From Lachnospiraceae bacterium UBA7481 (GTDB lineage: Bacteria > Bacillota > Clostridia > Lachnospirales > Lachnospiraceae): 27,406 nucleotides of DNA. The stretch spans positions 1,148 to 28,553 of the forward strand of contig DLOP01000018.1 in the NCBI GenBank assembly GCA_002478505.1. The letters run 5' to 3'. Within the stretch, counting starts at the first letter, position 1; the number at the start of each line of letters is the position of its first letter. This document shows, in pieces, positions 24,501 through 27,406 of the stretch. The notes under the pieces were generated by a model. The model was not told the DNA's origin. It saw nothing but the letters and a program-made list of their open reading frames with translations, and did no database searches. The translations under genes were made by a program, and so were the position numbers.

Positions 24501-24817
24501 GCGGCACAGAGGAAGTGACAGTCTATCTGTTTGCGAATACCGATCATCCGGTGTCGCTGCGGATCTGGGACGGTTATCCGGGAAAGGAGGGAAGCCGTCT
24601 GCTTGTGGATGGCAGATATCATAAGAAGCCGGAGTGGATGGTGTTCCAGCCGGAAAGTTATCGGCTGCCCGAAAGACTTACCGGAGAAGGACGGCTGTAT
24701 TTTGAGACAGAGGATACGTATCAGTTCAAAAGCTTTGTATTTACGGAGATCATGAAGGATTTCCCTGCCTGTGAAGCCCATCCGGATCCGCCGGACGGCG
24801 GATGCAGAGGAATATGA
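21569..24817 (+). CDS. Glycoside hydrolase family 2 (beta-galactosidase-like)
   Basis: A 1082-residue retaining glycosidase without signal peptide, so probably cytosolic and acting on imported oligosaccharides. Domains in order: jelly-roll sugar-binding (about 1-175), immunoglobulin-like (about 175-300), catalytic barrel (about 300-590) with acid/base Glu421 in WSIGNEISD and nucleophile Glu500 in IYGSETAS, a DUF4982-type immunoglobulin domain (near FVNGKSMGRREI, about 640), and further beta domains to the end. Residues about 216-250 are a Gly/Glu-rich insert (GGGEMSEDSG and nearby) absent from typical relatives as I recall them. GAAGGGGG precedes the start. No transporter or sugar regulator is adjacent; beta-glucuronidase or another specificity cannot be excluded. 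Confidence 0.88.
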   Translation: MAEKILWNDHWEFLEIPIAEGIEISVMPDDQEMPQEGFRRITLPHDWLIEDAMNLYRDSIGWYRKTFTVHPEADREYLVRFDGVYMDSAVYVNGKPVMEWKYGYSTFEADLTPYLVEGENRIVVRAVNQYLNTRWYSGAGIYRNVWWKERCRDHIVSDGIYITPRKIQDELWKVEIDTELSLGAKEKIDQEQEDIDRKYILKQSILSPDGVIVAQDAAVVGDRAACGGGEMSEDSGRFPEGEGVSADKYAVSQAVEVRDPALWDIGQGRLYRLVTELYRGDTLLETEEQSFGFRTIEFIPDKGFYINGRHEKIKGVCEHHDLGCLGAAFHKDAMRRKFQKLRAMGVNAVRTSHNMPAPEVMELADEMGFLIDAEAFDMWEKSKTPYDYGRFFKEWYAKDVASWIRRDRNHPSVIMWSIGNEISDTIESAHAQEITAWLLKEVKRHDPKNHAPVTIASNYMKWDLAIACTERLELAGYNYSEYLYAKHHKEHPDWVIYGSETASVLASRGIYHFPKSCYVLTEEDEQCSALGNTITGWGAVSYESCIIDDRDAPYSLGQFLWTGFDYIGEPTPYQTKNSYFGQLDTAGFPKDSYYIFQAEWTDYKTAPMVHVFPYWDFNPGQLIDIQVCSNAPCVELFVNGKSMGRREIDHQHGRELVPCYQTAYEPGSIEAVAYDEEGHVIAREVRHSFGDAVKIHAEVEDAGRLQFIMISVRDAEGYPVENANNRIFVQAAGGGRLLGLDNGDSTDFENYQRQDRRLFSGKLLAVVERTSVEECSVKISSYGLEGCELLLGSEEKSLSYVNQNQNELPIRKIELTAPESTHLTPEHPQVTVSVKLFPELLNDQYTCENAGSASEQTDVYNLLEWKAVNDVGIQLPFVEIRRTAEGLLVSAHHDGTFRLRVTARNGKRSADVMSHLEMEASGFGEAAIDPYQEVLAGLSTVRNPQTAEGIEHGINCLGEPEEGRHAVFGFERVDFGSCGTEEVTVYLFANTDHPVSLRIWDGYPGKEGSRLLVDGRYHKKPEWMVFQPESYRLPERLTGEGRLYFETEDTYQFKSFVFTEIMKDFPACEAHPDPPDGGCRGI
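24786..24803 (+). other. GC-rich hairpin at the end of the GH2 gene
   Basis: ATCCGCC (24786-24792) and GGCGGAT (24797-24803) form a perfect stem around GGAC inside the last codons of the GH2 gene. No T-run follows, so it may only pause polymerase or protect the transcript end. Confidence 0.35.
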
Positions 24818-24891
24818 AGAATGGATAAGAACGAATGATTTTTGCGCGCAGGGCAGGGAATGATTTGACTATAGGCAAAATCAGGAATAGG

Positions 24892-24920
24892 TTGTGGAAC
24901 GGCATAATATTTGATATAAT
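24892..24920 (+). promoter_or_regulatory. Promoter of the [FeFe] hydrogenase
   Basis: TTGTGG (24892-24897), a 17-base spacer and a perfect TATAAT (24915-24920). The predicted start near 24927 leaves a GC-rich leader of about 83 bases in which I recognise no riboswitch. Confidence 0.6.
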
Positions 24921-25009
24921 ATACGAAACGGCAACGGACGGCGCGCGAAGAAGCTGGGGATTCTGCACCGCTGAGCCTGTCATACAATCAGAAAGGCATG
25001 GTGAATATT

Positions 25010-26476
25010 ATGCTGCATGAAAATGCTACACTGGTGGATGTAAAGCATGAAGTATTATATAGGGTTGCCAAAGCGGCTTTTGAAGGAGAGCTGGATAAGG
25101 CTGAGGATCGGATTCCATATGAGATCATCCCCGGACCTAATCCAAGCTTCCGATGCTGCATCTATAAGGAACGTGAAGTAGTAAGGGAGCGTATCAGCCT
25201 TGCGAAGAATAGGGATCCAATCACTGCTGAGCCTTGCCACAATACAGTGCAGATCCTTCCGGCAGCATGTGAGGGGTGTCCCATCACCAGATACGTGGTG
25301 ACGGATAACTGCCAGAAATGTATGGTCAAGAAGTGTCAGTCCTCCTGTAATTTTGGCGCCATCAGCATGTTTAAGGATAAAGCGTACATAGATCCTCAGA
25401 AATGCCGGGAGTGCGGAAGGTGTCACGACGCCTGCCCGTACAATGCCATAGCGGATCTGTTGCGTCCTTGTAAAAAGGCGTGCCCGGTGGATGCTATCGG
25501 CATGGATGAGAATATGCATGTACGGATCGATGATGAAAAATGCATCCGCTGCGGTGCATGCATCATGGGCTGCCCATTTGGCGCAATCTCTGACAGTTCC
25601 AGGATGACTGAGGTCATCGATTACATTCTTTCTGATAAACCGGTTTATGCAATGATTGCGCCGGCAGGCGAAGGACAGTTTGGAACCGGTATTACGATGG
25701 AATCTTTACGGAGTGGATTAAAAGAATTGGGATTTAAGGATATGGTTGAAGTTGCCTTAGGCGCAGACTATGTGTCGATGTCGGAAGCCCAGGAGTGGAA
25801 CGAGGCATATATCGAGGGAAGGAAGATGACAACTTCCTGCTGTCCGGCGTTTGTACATATGATCAACAGACATTTTCCGGATCTGGCAAAGAACATTTCC
25901 ACTACGGTATCTCCCATGGCGGCCACATCACGTCTGATACGCGCTATGGATCCCGAAGCAGTCTGCATTTTCATCGGACCGTGTATTGCCAAAAAGAGTG
26001 AAGCCGGACAGTACCAGCATCTTCATGGAGAAAATGCGGATCTCGTGCTTACTTTTGAGGAACTTCAGGCGATGTTTCAGGCAAAGGAGATTGTGTTAAG
26101 TCCTCAAGAGGTTAAGGCGCAGCAGGGAAGTATTTACGGAAAGAACTTTTCAAAATCCGGCGGTGTGACAAAAGCTGTTTTAGAGGCAATGTCGGAGCTG
26201 GGGGATCATGATGATTATAAGGTGCTGACCTGTAACGGCGCTGCAGAGTGTAAAAAGGCGCTGCTGCTGCTGAAGGCGGACAGACTGCCGGAGAATTTTA
26301 TTGAGGGTATGATCTGTACGGGGGGCTGTGTCAATGGACCGGGAAGCGTGAAACCTCTGGCGCAGAGTAAGGCGGACTGCAGTAAGGAACTGGCGAAGGT
26401 TGATGCGAGGACGATAGAGGGAAGCATTGCGGCACAGGGCGATCTGAAATTTTCGATGCATCGGAGCAATGGATAG
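25010..26476 (+). CDS. Monomeric [FeFe] hydrogenase, group B-like
   Basis: A 488-residue iron-sulfur enzyme that should reversibly make or oxidise H2 with ferredoxin. The N-terminal half (about 75-200) carries many cysteines, including CEGCPITRYV, CQKCMVKKCQSSC, CRECGRCHDACP, CKKACPVDA and CIRCGACIMGCP, enough for several 4Fe-4S clusters. The H-cluster domain has all three signatures: TSCCPAF (Cys277, Cys278), GPCIAKKSE (Cys325) and MICTGGCVNGPG (Cys436, Cys440). TSCCPAF and GPC in place of TSCCPxW and MPC are typical of the group B/monomeric clade of Clostridia, whose role is less well known than that of HydA. ATG 25010 is preferred to 24998, which lies one base from AAAGG; GGTGA (25000-25004) serves 25010. 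No maturation genes (hydE/F/G) are in the window. Confidence 0.9.
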   Translation: MLHENATLVDVKHEVLYRVAKAAFEGELDKAEDRIPYEIIPGPNPSFRCCIYKEREVVRERISLAKNRDPITAEPCHNTVQILPAACEGCPITRYVVTDNCQKCMVKKCQSSCNFGAISMFKDKAYIDPQKCRECGRCHDACPYNAIADLLRPCKKACPVDAIGMDENMHVRIDDEKCIRCGACIMGCPFGAISDSSRMTEVIDYILSDKPVYAMIAPAGEGQFGTGITMESLRSGLKELGFKDMVEVALGADYVSMSEAQEWNEAYIEGRKMTTSCCPAFVHMINRHFPDLAKNISTTVSPMAATSRLIRAMDPEAVCIFIGPCIAKKSEAGQYQHLHGENADLVLTFEELQAMFQAKEIVLSPQEVKAQQGSIYGKNFSKSGGVTKAVLEAMSELGDHDDYKVLTCNGAAECKKALLLLKADRLPENFIEGMICTGGCVNGPGSVKPLAQSKADCSKELAKVDARTIEGSIAAQGDLKFSMHRSNG

Positions 26477-26522
26477 CAGGCATGCTGTCTGACGGACATT
26501 ATACATAAGTTAGGAGAAAGAT

Positions 26523-27406
26523 ATGTTTACTATATTTATAATCTGCCTTGTTGTATTGATTGGCATACGTCTGGTCTTAGGCGAATCCATGAAAAAGGAT
26601 GAACAGATGGGAAGAGGCAATGATCTGAGGATGAAGGAAAAGACCCAGTTGATAGCTACTACTGTATTATCGGTTATCATGGTCCTGATTGTCGGCGGAA
26701 GCAGCTTTTATACGATTGCCGAGCAGGAGGCGGCGGTTGTTACAACATTCGGCGTCCCGGAAGCGGTGATGGAGACGGGACTTCATTTTAAGATACCTTT
26801 TGTGCAGGAGGTAACGAAGGTAGGTACAACGATCAACGGTCTGCAGATGGGGTATCGTGCCACTGATACCGGAACGGTAGCAGTGGATGAGGAATCCCTG
26901 ATGATCACCAGCGACTATAACTTTGTGAATATCGATTTTTATATTGAATACCGTGCGGTAGATCCGGTGAAATACCTGTATGCTTCCATGGATCCTACGG
27001 AAATCCTGAAAAATATCAGCCAGAGCTGGATCAGGGATACGATAGGCACTTACGGAGTGGATGCTGTGCTGACAACCGGAAAGACGGAGATCCAGGCGGC
27101 GATCAAGGAAAGGATCATTGAAGAGCTGGAAGAGATGGACATCGGCATACAGCTGGTCAATATCACCATACAGGATGCAGAGCCGCCGACTGATGAAGTT
27201 ATGGTTGCTTTTAAGATGGTGGAAACAGCCAAGCAGGGGATGGAAACCTCCATTAACAATGCGGTCAAATATGAGAATGAACAGATCCCGTTAGCCGAGG
27301 CTGAGATCGACAGGATCCTGCAGGAGGCGGAGGCTGCGAAGGCAGAGCGTATCAACGCGGGTAATGAAGAAGTTGCCATGTTCAACGCCATGTATGAAGA
27401 ATATGA
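26523..27406 (+). CDS. hflK: HflK-like SPFH/band 7 membrane protein (partial, runs off window)
   Basis: The frame from ATG 26523 is open to the window end, 294 codons so far. AGGAG (26512-26516) lies six bases before it. Two hydrophobic stretches (about residues 1-20 and 43-65) precede an SPFH domain with EQEAAVVTTFGVPEAVMETG, HFKIPFVQEV, the YIEYRAVDPVKYLY region and the HflK-type end NITIQDAEPPTDEVMVAFKM followed by a coiled-coil stretch rich in Ala, Glu and Ile. HflK with HflC forms a membrane ring around the FtsH protease and tempers its activity; hflC would be expected next. It follows the hydrogenase by 46 bases without a terminator, so the two may share a transcript. HflC-like or other SPFH proteins are the alternative. 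Confidence 0.82.
   Translation, partial: MFTIFIICLVVLIGIRLVLGESMKKDEQMGRGNDLRMKEKTQLIATTVLSVIMVLIVGGSSFYTIAEQEAAVVTTFGVPEAVMETGLHFKIPFVQEVTKVGTTINGLQMGYRATDTGTVAVDEESLMITSDYNFVNIDFYIEYRAVDPVKYLYASMDPTEILKNISQSWIRDTIGTYGVDAVLTTGKTEIQAAIKERIIEELEEMDIGIQLVNITIQDAEPPTDEVMVAFKMVETAKQGMETSINNAVKYENEQIPLAEAEIDRILQEAEAAKAERINAGNEEVAMFNAMYEEY

Noticed and set aside
24903..25009. Riboswitch in the hydrogenase leader
   Set aside because: The leader is GC-rich, but I recognise no known aptamer core and see no terminator or ribosome-site-masking hairpin.

Overview
The window looks like a chromosomal segment of an anaerobic, low-to-mid-GC Firmicute, most likely a gut Lachnospiraceae member (Blautia/Dorea/Ruminococcus-like). 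The grounds are family-level: a group B-type monomeric [FeFe] hydrogenase, meso-diaminopimelate dehydrogenase, an ANTAR regulator beside glutamine synthetase, a cytosolic GH2 glycosidase, consensus sigma-A promoters and AGGAGG ribosome sites. No rRNA, tRNA, CRISPR array or intact transposase was seen. The assignment rests on reading proteins and motifs by eye; no database search was run.

Left end (1-2905): an AT-rich, eroded accessory zone. It holds a Crp/Fnr-type (YeiL-like) regulator interrupted by one in-frame amber codon, a long hairpin, three tandem copies of a 32-bp repeat that resemble transposon ends, a decayed RelE/ParE-type toxin-antitoxin pair on the minus strand, and an AAA/DUF4143 ATPase.

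Nitrogen core (2918-13739): a strong promoter is followed at once by an intrinsic terminator (a probable attenuator), then pyrG, gltB, gltD, glnA, an ANTAR RNA-binding regulator and ddh, all on the plus strand with short gaps or overlaps and closed by a strong terminator. Apart from the regulator, the products make or use glutamine and glutamate or fix ammonia. The ANTAR protein has a receiver-like half without the phosphoacceptor aspartate.

Signalling/export block (13791-19132): a LytTR response regulator, a very short GHKL kinase with a single membrane segment, and two overlapping ABC exporter half-transporters. Between kinase and exporters lie two 20-bp direct repeats resembling LytTR-type binding sites, one forming the left arm of a terminator-like hairpin. 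No peptide gene was found.

Accessory block (19133-21480): an MqsR-like toxin with a Panacea/SocA-domain antitoxin behind a consensus promoter and three copies of a 9-bp near-palindrome, flanked by apparent gene scraps; then an SCP2-domain protein with two near-identical candidate operators.

Right end (21496-27406): a 1082-residue GH2 glycosidase, the [FeFe] hydrogenase, and the start of an HflK-like SPFH membrane protein cut by the window edge.
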